Assembly: GCF_000208745.1 (NCBI RefSeq)
Contig: NC_030851.1
Coordinates: 29,212,714-29,276,713 of the forward strand
Reading direction: 5' to 3'
Length of the DNA: 64,000 bases
DNA from: Theobroma cacao
Lineage: Eukaryota; Streptophyta; Magnoliopsida; Malvales; Malvaceae
The translations under genes and the position numbers were made by a program. Below the pieces are notes generated by a model. That model worked only from the letters and a program-made list of their open reading frames with translations, made no database searches and had not been told where the DNA came from. How positions within the stretch are numbered: position 1 is the stretch's first letter; each line of letters begins with the position of its first letter. Positions 23,574 through 36,649 of this stretch are shown here, piece by piece.

Positions 23574-26500
23574 ATGCCTCCTCGACGCGGACGCCCACCT
23601 CTCACTAGATCGGTTGGGAGGGGAAAAGGTCGTTCCCAACGTCATCAGCCAAATATAGTAGAGGAGGAATCAGCTGCATCTACCATTCGGGCAGCACCTG
23701 CTGCTGAGCAGGCCGATAGTCCTCCACATCCTCCATCTCCTCAGCCACCTACGGGTATTCCCGCCATGCCTACTGAGGCAGCACAAGCATTGGCAGCTTT
23801 CTTTGCAGCAATGGCTGGTCAAGCTCAGACTGGTCAAGTTCCACCTGTAGTGCCTCCAACTACTCCTTTAGTTCCACCACCAGTACAGGATGTATCCATT
23901 TCCAAGAAGCTGAAGGAGGCTAGGCAATTGGGTTGTGTATCTTTCACGGGTGAGTTGGATGCCACTGTGGCAAAGGACTGGATTAATCAGGTTTCAGAGA
24001 CTCTCTCTGATATGAGATTAGACGACGACATGAAGCTGATGGTGGCTACGAGATTATTAGAGAAGAGGGCTCGTACTTGGTGGAATTCGGTGAAGTCCCG
24101 TTCCGCTACTCCTCAGACATGGTCTGATTTTCTCAGGGAATTCGATGGTCAGTATTTCACTTATTTCCATCAGAAAGAAAAGAAGAGAGAATTTCTGAGT
24201 TTGAAACAGGGAAATCTAACTGTAGAGGAGTACGAGACTCGTTTTAACGAGTTGATGTTATATGTGCCGGATCTGGTGAAATCTGAGCAGGATCAGGCCA
24301 GCTATTTCGAGGAAGGGCTCCGTAATGAGATTAGAGAGCGAATGACAGTGACTGGTAGGGAGCCACATAAGGAGGTGGTACAGATGGCTTTACGGGCTGA
24401 GAAGCTCGCGATTGAGAATAGGAGGATTCGGACTGAGTTTGCAAAAAGGAGGAATCCTGGTATGTCTTCTAGTCAGCCAGTAAAAAGAGGCAAGGACTCA
24501 GCGATTTCAGGGAGTACTACTTCTGTTTCCGTGACATCTCCTCGACCTCCATTTCCACCATCACAACAGAGACCTTCGAGGTTTAGCAGATCTGCTATGA
24601 CTGGTTCTGGGAAGAGTTTCGGAGGTTCTGACAGATGCAGAAATTGTGGGAATTATCATAGTGGGCTATGTAGAGAGCCAACAAGATGTTTCCAATGTGG
24701 ACAGACGGGTCATATTAGGAGTAATTGCCCACGGTTAGGACGAGCCACGGTAGTTGCATCATCTTCACCAGCTCGCACTGATATACAGAGGAGAGATTCT
24801 TCTGGGTTGCCACCGAGACAGGGAGTGGCCATACGGTCCGGTGTGGAGAGTAATACCCCGGCACATCCACCTTCGAGACCACAGACTCGTACCTCGACAA
24901 GAGTTTTCGCTGTGACGGAAGATGAGGCACAAGTCCGACCTGGAGCAGTGACAGGTACTATGTCTTTATTTGATAAAGATGCTTATGTTTTGATAGATTC
25001 TGGCTCAGATAGGTCTTATGTGAGCACCACATTTGCATCAATTGCTGATAGAAACTTGTCACCATTAGAGGAAGAAATTGTAATTCACACCCCTTTAGGA
25101 GAAAAGCTAGTTAGAAACAGTTGTTATAGAGACTGTGGGGTAAGGGTAGGCGAGGAAGAATTTAGGGGTGACTTAATTCCTCTAGAGATCCTGGATTTTG
25201 ATCTAATATTGGGTATGGACTGGTTAACTGCACATCGGGCGAACGTGGATTGTTTCCGAAAGGAAGTTGTTCTTCGAAATTCGGAGGGAGCAGAGATTGT
25301 GTTTGTAGGGAAACGTCGAGTATTACCGTCCTGTGTAATCTCGGCCATCAAAGCTTCGAAATTAGTGCAGAAAGGGTATCCGACTTATTTGGCATACGTG
25401 ATTGATACTTCAAAGGGGGAACCTAAGTTAGAGGATGTCCCGATAGTAAGTGAGTTTCCTGATGTATTTCCTGATGATTTACCGGGACTGCCTCCTGATC
25501 GAGAGCTTGAGTTCCCTATTGATTTACTTCCGGGTACCGCACCTATTTCTATCCCTCCATATAGAATGGCTCCGGCAGAGTTGAAGGAGTTGAAAGTACA
25601 ATTGCAAGAGTTGGTGGACAAGGGTTTTATACGCCCTAGTATATCTCCATGGGGAGCACCGGTTTTATTTGTGAAAAAGAAAGACGGTACACTTCGGTTA
25701 TGTATCGATTACCGACAGCTTAACAGAATGACCATTAAGAACAAGTATCCGTTACCGAGGATTGATGATCTTTTCGATCAATTACAGGGAGCTACAGTGT
25801 TTTCCAAGGTTGATCTAAGGTCTGGGTATCATCAGTTGAGGATTAAAGAACAGGATGTACCCAAGACAGCGTTCAGGACTCGGTACGGTCATTATGAGTT
25901 CTTGGTCATGCCTTTCGGGTTAACTAACGCACCGGCAGCTTTTATGGATCTCATGAATAGGGTGTTCCACCCTTACTTGGACAAGTTTGTTATTGTGTTC
26001 ATTGATGACATACTGGTTTACTCGAGAGATAATGATGAGCACGCTGCCCACTTGCGTATAGTATTACAAACTTTGAGGGAAAGACAGTTGTATGCAAAGT
26101 TTTCGAAGTGTGAGTTTTGGTTACAGGAAGTGGTATTCTTGGGACACGTAGTATCGAGAACTGGAATATATGTTGATCCTAAGAAAGTAGAGGCAATTTT
26201 ACAATGGGAGCAACCTAAGACAGTGACGGAGATTCGTAGTTTCCTCGGATTAGCCGGTTATTATCGGAGGTTTGTTCAGGGGTTTTCCTTAATAGCAGCT
26301 CCTTTGACCCGTCTAACTCGTAAGGGAGTTAAGTTTGTGTGGGATGATGTTTGTGAGAATCGATTTCAGGAGCTAAAGAACCGGTTAACCTCCGCTCCCG
26401 TTTTAACACTTCCTGTTAATGGTAAGGGATTTGTAGTATATAGTGATGCCTCAAAGTTGGGGTTGGGGTGCGTATTGATGCAGGATGAAAAAGTTGTGGC

Positions 26501-28430
26501 TTATGCTTCTAGACAGCTAAAGAGGCATGAAGCAAATTACCCTACCCATGATTTAGAGTTAGCAGCAGTGGTGTTTGCTTTAAAAATCTGGAGGCATTAC
26601 TTGTATGGTGAGCATTGTCGGATATTTACGGATCACAAGAGTTTAAAATATTTGCTCACCCAAAAGGAGCTTAATTTGAGGCAAAGGCGATGGTTGGAGT
26701 TGATAAAAGATTATGACTTGGTGATAGACTATCATCCGGGAAAGGCGAACGTTGTAGCTGATGCCTTAAGTCGTAAGTCTTCATCGTCTTTAGCAGCACT
26801 TCAGAGTTGTTATTTTCCAGCATTAATAGAGATGAAATCTCTTGGGGTCCAGTTGAGAAATGGTGAGGATGGATCCTTATTGGCAAACTTCATTGTGCGA
26901 CCTTCGTTACTTAATCAGATCAAGGACATTCAGAGGTCTGATGATGAGTTAAGAAAAGAAATTCAAAAACTGACCGATGGGGGAGTCAGTGAGTTCAGAT
27001 TTGGAGAGGATAACGTCTTGATGTTTAAAGATCGAGTTTGTGTTCCTGAGGGAAACCAGTTGAGACAGGCGATCATGGAAGAAGCCCATTCATCTGCCTA
27101 TGCATTACATCCCGGAAGCACCAAGATGTATAGGACTATCAGGGAGAATTATTGGTGGCCGGGTATGAAGCGAGACGTAGCAGAATTCGTAGCAAAGTGT
27201 CTCGTATGTCAGCAAGTTAAGGCGGAGCATCAGAGGCCAGCAGGTACACTTCAGTCTTTACCTGTTCCCGAGTGGAAATGGGAGCATGTAACTATGGATT
27301 TTGTTTTGGGATTGCCGCGGACACAGAGGGGAAAGGATGCGATCTGGGTGATCGTAGATCGGTTGACTAAGTCCGCTCACTTTTTAGCTGTCCATAGTAC
27401 ATACTCTATTGAGAAGCTGGCTCAGCTCTATATAGATGAGATTGTGAGGCTACATGGAGTTCCCGTTTCTATAGTGTCAGACCGAGATCCTCGATTCACT
27501 TCTCGATTCTGGCCGAAATTTCAAGAAGCTCTCGGAACCAAATTGAAATTTAGCACTGCTTTTCACCCACAGACGGATGGTCAGTCAGAGAGGACTATCC
27601 AGACCTTGGAGGATATGTTACGGGCTTGTGTCATTGACTTTATTGGGAGTTGGGACAGACATTTGCCATTGGTGGAATTTGCTTACAACAATAGCTTTCA
27701 GTCTAGCATTGGTATGGCACCATACGAAGCTTTATATGGAAGGAAATGTCGTACTCCACTTTGTTGGGATGAAGTGGGTGAAAGAAAGTTAGTGAGTGTG
27801 GAATTGATCGAGCTAACTAATGACAAGATCAAGGTTATACGAGAGAGGCTAAAGGTAGCCCAGGATAGGCAGAAGAGCTATGCAGATAAACGGAGAAAAG
27901 ACTTGGAGTTTGAGATCGATGATAAAGTTTTTCTTAAGGTTTCTCCTTGGAAAGGTAATAATTTGAATACTTTGAAGTATTAAATCTTATTGATTATACT
28001 ATCATGATAAATTATGGTGTTTTATTGGATAATGAAAGGTGTGATTCGATTTGCGAAGAGGGGAAAGCTCAACCCGAGATATATTGGACCATTCCGAATC
28101 ATTGAAAGGATTGGACCAGTGGCTTATCGGTTAGAATTACCTCCGGAGTTAGATCGGATCCACAACGTTTTCCATGTCTCCATGCTTAAGAAATATGTAC
28201 CAGATCCCTCTCACGTCCTCGAAGCACCTCCGATCGAGTTGCATGACGATTTGAAGTTCGAGGTACAACCTGTGAGTATCTTGGATCGAAAGGATCGAGT
28301 ACTGAGAAACAAGAGTATTTCAATGGTCAAAGTGTTGTGGAAAAGTGCTCGAATGGAGGAAATGACATGGGAAGTAGAGCATCAGATGAGGAACCAATAC
28401 CCGCATCTATTTGTCGAATCTGGTAAGTGA
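23574..28430 (+). CDS. Gag-Pol polyprotein, copy 3
   Basis: Same architecture, open to 27983 and again after the candidate intron. It has Ile at residue 28 (shared only with copy 5). Ser replaces Asn in the tail, at the codon matching 11982-11984 of copy 1; this is shared with copies 4 and 5. It appears coding-competent. Confidence 0.93.
27955..28038 (+). other. Candidate intron in pol, copy 3 (84 bp)
   Basis: Same sequence and borders as in the other copies. Confidence 0.7.
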
Positions 28431-28469
28431 AATTTTGAGGTCAAAATTTTATTTTAAGGGGGGTAGAAT

Positions 28470-31400
28470 TGTAAAACCCGACCCTATAAATACATGTCAT
28501 GACATACATGCATTGAGTAGCATGTTATTACGCTAGAAAAGCACCTAAGAATAGACGAAACCTGATATTGTACCTAACGGTACACTTAAATTGATTTAAC
28601 CTCGAACTAGTTCAAATAGGAATTGTAGGATGAAATTTAATATTTTATAGTCCAGGAATGACTAAAAATGATTGTTCGGAGTTCGAGGGTTCATTTGGGG
28701 TAAAATTAGAAATTTTGATATTCAAGGGCAAAATCGTCATTTTGCCACCTAAGATAATAATTTGATCATGGAGTGAAATTTTTGACCAAGATTAACTATT
28801 TGGAGTATAATTTAATGATAGGAAGTGAAAAAGTTTAATTCTGGTGATTTTTGGAGTGTAGGGGCAAAATCGTAATTTTGCCACCCACGGACAAAATTTG
28901 AGATTTTGAGAGAATTTAGATCAAATTTGACAAATTGGAGAATGGTATGAGTATAAGGGATGAAAAATATGTCTATGGGCAATTTTTCAATTTTTGGGGC
29001 AAAAATGTAATTTTTGACTTTTACGGGGGCAAAAGTGTAAATTTCAAAAATTACTCCACCGAGACTTTGGATGAGTCTGAGAATTTTATCTAAGCTATGA
29101 ATATATGAGACAAGTGTATGGTGAAAATTTGGAAACAAATGGATGAAATTTTAAAAATGGGCCAATGGGAAAGTGACACGTGGCATTTTTTAATGAAATA
29201 ATATTATTTTAATGAAAAGTCAGCCATTTAAACCCAAATTTTGAGTGCTGGCCGGCCATAAGGAAGAAAAAGAGAGGAAATAGAGAGGAAAGGAAGAAAA
29301 AAAGAAAAACCAAAGAGAAACAAGAAAATTCAAAGGGAAATTCGCGGTTTTCGACCGTTTACGCGTCTAACGGTAAGATTTTTCGATTTTAGCTTGATTT
29401 CTACCTTTCCTATGCCTTTATTTCCATTTAGCATGCTTGAGGAGAGAGATCAAAAAGTGATATCAAGGGCTGGACGAAATTCTAGGGGAGAGAAATTGAA
29501 ATTTTTAGGTTTTGATTTTTAGTTAAATTGATAGTTTTAGTTAGTTAAATGTGTTTAGAAATTAAATTGGGCAAGAAATCATTAAATTTTCACAATACCC
29601 ACTCTTGGCTGGATGCTCAATGCTGTACAATGATGATGAATTGATTTTATTCTAAGGAAAATGAAGAGAAAATGATGAAAAACGATTAAACGTGATAGAA
29701 AAACAAAGTAGAAAATTAACCGAGTTAATGTCCCATTTTTGGCCGAATTTTCCAAGGAAGGGAGTGAGCTGATTTTGTTGTTTTTAGAAGGTTATTGGCT
29801 GATATTTAATGGTTAGAAATGTTGGAGAGAGAATGGGATGATTTAGAGCTAAAATGGAGCGCGTTAGCAATTTATCGGGCAAAGTGCCAAAAATAGGTTA
29901 ATACCGCGTTTAAGCCGTTTTAGGCTATTGCATTTCATACCATGCATTAGTATAGGATTTAAGTTAATTATATAGTGATTTAGCATCAATGTGATGAATT
30001 GTGTAAATTTTTGTAATGTGTCTAGGAGGAGAGCCTTCCGGAAAAGGCAAAGAAGTCGTACCCGACGAGTAGTGATCGGGGCGCTTAGAAAGCTTTTAGT
30101 TTGTACAAACGGTGAGTAAACTTATTATTATTGTAAATTATCTAGAGTTTATTTTTAAATGCCCTTTATGTATTTTATGAAATGAAAACGAGATTAAAAC
30201 GGGATTTTTGATGTTTTAGGAATAAATGTGACAAATAAAAATATATTGTATTGATTATGAAATTGAGTAATTGGAGGCTACAAATTGACTTGAAAAATAT
30301 ATATTTTCCTAGGAATGGCTTATGAGAAATGAGTATATGTGGCTATATTTTGTGAATGCATTGGGAAATTTATGTAAGTTGTTTTACTATGCAGGCTGGA
30401 TAAATAAATAAAAGCCACGTTATACTGTCGAAATTTTATTAAAATTGGTGGGTTAGTCACTGCAGTGACGGGTTTCCGTGGACTGCCTATTAGAGGGGCA
30501 CGGTAAACCCAGTTATATAGTTACTCCGGTTGTAGAGGCGAGGAGGGTAACTCCTGGGGTAGTATTAGAGCTCACTTCACGTCGAACCCCCACGTGAATG
30601 TGTAACTCGGCCAACGCCAAGGAACGGCTGGTTTTAAAAATAAAAATGTGTTTCACGTGTGAATATTTTAACACCCTTGGCGGACTCGGTTAGATGCCTC
30701 GGCCAAGGTATCCCCGAGGATTAGTTTTGGCTTGAGCCTTGTTTTAATAAAAGACATAAGCCTTAACAACTGTTTTGGTAAATTACAAATATTTTATGGT
30801 TTAAGAAATAAATTGAAAACATTATGAAATGGGTTGAAATTTGTTGTTTAAACTTGCCTCCATTTTACTCGCCTTTAGATATTTATGATAATGTCTGTTT
30901 ACTCATTGGGATTGCAAAATCTCACCCAACTCCTTTCCACCCATTTCAGGTTCAGTATAGACTGTAGATAGCTGATCTCATCGAGGACTACCATTGGATC
31001 TGCATTTTCCAAACCGTAGGTTCACAGTCCTCTTTACTTTTGTTTATTCGGGGGCCCTCTTGTTATTGTAAATTAAATTAAATATTTTGGCTTACTGTAT
31101 TTCAGTATGTATAAATTTATTTAGCTTTTACGCTATAAAAATTATTCACGTATAACTCTATAAATATTGTTTTATAAGAAAATAGAATATTTTCCTTAAT
31201 ATTTCTTTTATTTTCTTATTATATTCAAATAACCGTAATTTCGTTTTAAATGAAGATTTTAGACTTTTAAACTCATTTTGAATATGAATTATGTGTTTTG
31301 TACTTGTATATTACGTTTTAGCCAGTTTCGAAATTTTTGAGAAAAAAATGACCAAAATACCCCTGTGTGGCGAAAATTTTATTTTGATTGTTTTTGATCT

Positions 31401-31572
31401 AAAATAGTATATATTCTCTAAAAACTCGATATTTAACAATGATTGCTCACAGGAAAGGAAAGAAACTGATATGTAAGCCTTGCGGGGTTCCGGTTGGCAT
31501 TCCGGATAATGAGTGTCAATCGGGACGTCGCGGCGATTGTCATGGGCCTGAGGGAGGTTCCGGGTCGTGACA
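28470..31572 (+). repeat. LTR 4 of tandem array (3103 bp)
   Basis: Lacks the extra T of LTR2 and LTR3 and has the CTACA and GAATGC variants like LTR1, LTR5 and LTR6. It joins copies 3 and 4. Confidence 0.95.
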
Positions 31573-31753
31573 ATTCTATTGGTATCAGAGCTTTTGGTTT
31601 TAAAGATAAGAGTTTTTGGTTTTAAAGTGGTTTTAAAAAATTACAATATCAGTGTGGCCCCGGATTAAGTTAAGTTAGGTTGAATAGAATGCATGCATTT
31701 TCATATAGAGCCTAAGGTTCCCTAAGCTTGCTCGTTTTCTCTTATAGATTATT

Positions 31754-34700
31754 ATGCCTCCTCGACGCGGACGCCCACCTCTCACTAGATCGGTTGGGAG
31801 GGGAAAAGGTCGTTCCCAACGTCGTCAGCTAGATGCAGTAGGGGAAGAATCGGCTGCGTCTACCATTCGGGCAGCACCTACTGCTGAGCAGGCCGATAGT
31901 CCTCCACATCCTCCACCTCCTCCGCCACCTACGGGTATTCCCACCATGCCTACTGAGGCAGCACAGGCATTGGCAGCTTTCTTTACCGCAATGGCTGGTG
32001 GAGCTCCGACTGGTCAAGTTCCACCTATAGTACCACCAGTTACTCCTTTAGTTCCACCACCGGTACAAGATGTATCCATTTCCAAGAAGCTAAAGGAGGC
32101 TAGACAGCTCGGTTGTGTGTCTTTCACGGGTGAGTTGGATGCCACTGTGGCAAAGGACTGGATTAATCAGGTTTCAGAGACTCTCTCTGATATGAGATTA
32201 GACGACGACATGAAGCTGATGGTGGCTACGAGATTATTAGAGAAGAGGGCTCGTACTTGGTGGAATTCAGTGAAGTCCCGTTCCACTACTCCTCAGACGT
32301 GGTCCGATTTTTTCAGGGAGTTCGATGGTCAGTATTTCACTTATTTTCATCAGAAAGAAAAGAAGAGAGAATTTTTGAGTTTGAAACAGGGGAATCTAAC
32401 TGTAGAGGAGTACGAGACTCGTTTTAACGAGTTGATGTTATATGTGCCGGATCTGGTGAAATCTGAGCAGGATCAGGCCAGTTATTTCGAGGAAGGGCTC
32501 CGTAATGAGATTAGAGAGCGGATGACAGTGACTGGTAGGGAGCCGCATAAGGAGGTGGTACAGATGGCTTTACGAGCTGAGAAGCTCGCGACTGAGAATA
32601 GGAGGATTCGGACTGAGTTTGCAAAAAGGAGGAATCCTGGTATGTCTTCTAGTCAGCCAGTAAAAAGAGGCAAGGACTCAGCGATTTCAGGGAGTACTAC
32701 TTCTGTTTCCGTGACATCTCCTCGACCTCCATTTCCACCATCACAACAGAGACCTTCGAGGTTTAGCAGATCTGCTATGACTGGTTCTGGGAAGAGTTTC
32801 GGAGGTTCTGACAGATGCAGAAATTGTGGGAATTATCATAGTGGGCTATGTAGAGAGCCAACAAGATGTTTCCAATGTGGACAGACGGGTCATATTAGGA
32901 GTAATTGCCCACGGTTAGGACGAGCCACGGTAGTTGCATCATCTTCACCAGCTCGCACTGATATACAGAGGAGAGATTCTTCTGGGTTGCCACCGAGACA
33001 GGGAGTGGCCATACGGTCCGGTGTGGAGAGTAATACCCCGGCACATCCACCTTCGAGACCACAGACTCGTACCTCGACAAGAGTTTTCGCTGTGACGGAA
33101 GATGAGGCACAAGTCCGACCTGGAGCAGTGACAGGTACTATGTCTTTATTTGATAAAGATGCTTATGTTTTGATAGATTCTGGCTCAGATAGGTCTTATG
33201 TGAGCACCACATTTGCATCAATTGCTGATAGAAACTTGTCACCATTAGAGGAAGAAATTGTAATTCACACCCCTTTAGGAGAAAAGCTAGTTAGAAACAG
33301 TTGTTATAGAGACTGTGGGGTAAGGGTAGGCGAGGAAGAATTTAGGGGTGACTTAATTCCTCTAGAGATCCTGGATTTTGATCTAATATTGGGTATGGAC
33401 TGGTTAACTGCACATCGGGCGAACGTGGATTGTTTCCGAAAGGAAGTTGTTCTTCGAAATTCGGAGGGAGCAGAGATTGTGTTTGTAGGGAAACGTCGAG
33501 TATTACCGTCCTGTGTAATCTCGGCCATCAAAGCTTCGAAATTAGTGCAGAAAGGGTATCCGACTTATTTGGCATACGTGATTGATACTTCAAAGGGGGA
33601 ACCTAAGTTAGAGGATGTCCCGATAGTAAGTGAGTTTCCTGATGTATTTCCTGATGATTTACCGGGACTGCCTCCTGATCGAGAGCTTGAGTTCCCTATT
33701 GATTTACTTCCGGGTACCGCACCTATTTCTATCCCTCCATATAGAATGGCTCCGGCAGAGTTGAAGGAGTTGAAAGTACAATTGCAAGAGTTGGTGGACA
33801 AGGGTTTTATACGCCCTAGTATATCTCCATGGGGAGCACCGGTTTTATTTGTGAAAAAGAAAGACGGTACACTTCGGTTATGTATCGATTACCGACAGCT
33901 TAACAGAATGACCATTAAGAACAAGTATCCGTTACCGAGGATTGATGATCTTTTCGATCAATTACAGGGAGCTACAGTGTTTTCCAAGGTTGATCTAAGG
34001 TCTGGGTATCATCAGTTGAGGATTAAAGAACAGGATGTACCCAAGACAGCGTTCAGGACTCGGTACGGTCATTATGAGTTCTTGGTCATGCCTTTCGGGT
34101 TAACTAACGCACCGGCAGCTTTTATGGATCTCATGAATAGGGTGTTCCACCCTTACTTGGACAAGTTTGTTATTGTGTTCATTGATGACATACTGGTTTA
34201 CTCGAGAGATAATGATGAGCACGCTGCCCACTTGCGTATAGTATTACAAACTTTGAGGGAAAGACAGTTGTATGCAAAGTTTTCGAAGTGTGAGTTTTGG
34301 TTACAGGAAGTGGTATTCTTGGGACACGTAGTATCGAGAACTGGAATATATGTTGATCCTAAGAAAGTAGAGGCAATTTTACAATGGGAGCAACCTAAGA
34401 CAGTGACGGAGATTCGTAGTTTCCTCGGATTAGCCGGTTATTATCGGAGGTTTGTTCAGGGGTTTTCCTTAATAGCAGCTCCTTTGACCCGTCTAACTCG
34501 TAAGGGAGTTAAGTTTGTGTGGGATGATGTTTGTGAGAATCGATTTCAGGAGCTAAAGAACCGGTTAACCTCCGCTCCCGTTTTAACACTTCCTGTTAAT
34601 GGTAAGGGATTTGTAGTATATAGTGATGCCTCAAAGTTGGGGTTGGGGTGCGTATTGATGCAGGATGAAAAAGTTGTGGCTTATGCTTCTAGACAGCTAA

Positions 34701-36610
34701 AGAGGCATGAAGCAAATTACCCTACCCATGATTTAGAGTTAGCAGCAGTGGTGTTTGCTTTAAAAATCTGGAGGCATTACTTGTATGGTGAGCATTGTCG
34801 GATATTTACGGATCACAAGAGTTTAAAATATTTGCTCACCCAAAAGGAGCTTAATTTGAGGCAAAGGCGATGGTTGGAGTTGATAAAAGATTATGACTTG
34901 GTGATAGACTATCATCCGGGAAAGGCGAACGTTGTAGCTGATGCCTTAAGTCGTAAGTCTTCATCGTCTTTAGCAGCACTTCAGAGTTGTTATTTTCCAG
35001 CATTAATAGAGATGAAATCTCTTGGGGTCCAGTTGAGAAATGGTGAGGATGGATCCTTATTGGCAAACTTCATTGTGCGACCTTCGTTACTTAATCAGAT
35101 CAAGGACATTCAGAGGTCTGATGATGAGTTAAGAAAAGAAATTCAAAAACTGACCGATGGGGGAGTCAGTGAGTTCAGATTTGGAGAGGATAACGTCTTG
35201 ATGTTTAAAGATCGAGTTTGTGTTCCTGAGGGAAACCAGTTGAGACAGGCGATCATGGAAGAAGCTCATTCATCTGCTTATGCATTACATCCCGGAAGCA
35301 CCAAGATGTATAGGACTATCAGGGAGAATTATTGGTGGCCGGGTATGAAGCGAGACGTAGCAGAATTCGTAGCAAAGTGTCTCGTATGTCAGCAAGTTAA
35401 GGCGGAGCATCAGAGGCCAGCAGGTACACTTCAGTCTTTACCTGTTCCCGAGTGGAAATGGGAGCATGTAACTATGGATTTTGTTTTGGGATTGCCGCGG
35501 ACACAGAGGGGAAAGGATGCGATCTGGGTGATCGTAGATCGGTTGACTAAGTCCGCTCACTTTTTAGCTGTCCATAGTACATACTCTATTGAGAAGCTGG
35601 CTCAGCTCTATATAGATGAGATTGTGAGGCTACATGGAGTTCCCGTTTCTATAGTGTCAGACCGAGATCCTCGATTCACTTCTCGATTCTGGCCGAAATT
35701 TCAAGAAGCTCTCGGAACCAAATTGAAATTTAGCACTGCTTTTCACCCACAGACGGATGGTCAGTCAGAGAGGACTATCCAGACCTTGGAGGATATGTTA
35801 CGGGCTTGTGTCATTGACTTTATTGGGAGTTGGGACAGACATTTGCCATTGGTGGAATTTGCTTACAACAATAGCTTTCAGTCTAGCATTGGTATGGCAC
35901 CATACGAAGCTTTATATGGAAGGAAATGTCGTACTCCACTTTGTTGGGATGAAGTGGGTGAAAGAAAGTTAGTGAGTGTGGAATTGATCGAGCTAACTAA
36001 TGACAAGATCAAGGTTATACGAGAGAGGCTAAAGGTAGCCCAGGATAGGCAGAAGAGCTATGCAGATAAACGGAGAAAAGACTTGGAGTTTGAGATCGAT
36101 GATAAAGTTTTTCTTAAGGTTTCTCCTTGGAAAGGTAATAATTTGAATACTTTGAAGTATTAAATCTTATTGATTATACTATCATGATAAATTATGGTGT
36201 TTTATTGGATAATGAAAGGTGTGATTCGATTTGCGAAGAGGGGAAAGCTCAACCCGAGATATATTGGACCATTCCGAATCATTGAAAGGATTGGACCAGT
36301 GGCTTATCGGTTAGAATTACCTCCGGAGTTAGATCGGATCCACAACGTTTTCCATGTCTCCATGCTTAAGAAATATGTACCAGATCCCTCTCACGTCCTC
36401 GAAGCACCTCCGATCGAGTTGCATGACGATTTGAAGTTCGAGGTACAACCTGTGAGTATCTTGGATCGAAAGGATCGAGTACTGAGAAACAAGAGTATTT
36501 CAATGGTCAAAGTGTTGTGGAAAAGTGCTCGAATGGAGGAAATGACATGGGAAGTAGAGCATCAGATGAGGAACCAATACCCGCATCTATTTGTCGAATC
36601 TGGTAAGTGA
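31754..36610 (+). CDS. Gag-Pol polyprotein, copy 4, with diverged gag patch
   Basis: Open frame like the others, but between 31824 and 32592 about 45 substitutions separate it from copy 3 (about 6%), with essentially none on either side. The patch changes the linker after residue 23, including a longer proline run and Gly-Gly-Ala in place of Gly-Gln-Ala. It makes a few changes in the Gag core and then stops abruptly. The N-terminal RGRP region and everything from the CCHC knuckle onward match the other copies. It looks like a gene-conversion tract or a recombinant from another family member. No frame damage. Confidence 0.92.
36135..36218 (+). other. Candidate intron in pol, copy 4 (84 bp)
   Basis: Same sequence and borders as in the other copies. 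Confidence 0.7.
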
Positions 36611-36649
36611 AATTTTGAGGTCAAAATTTTATTTTAAGGGGGGTAGAAT

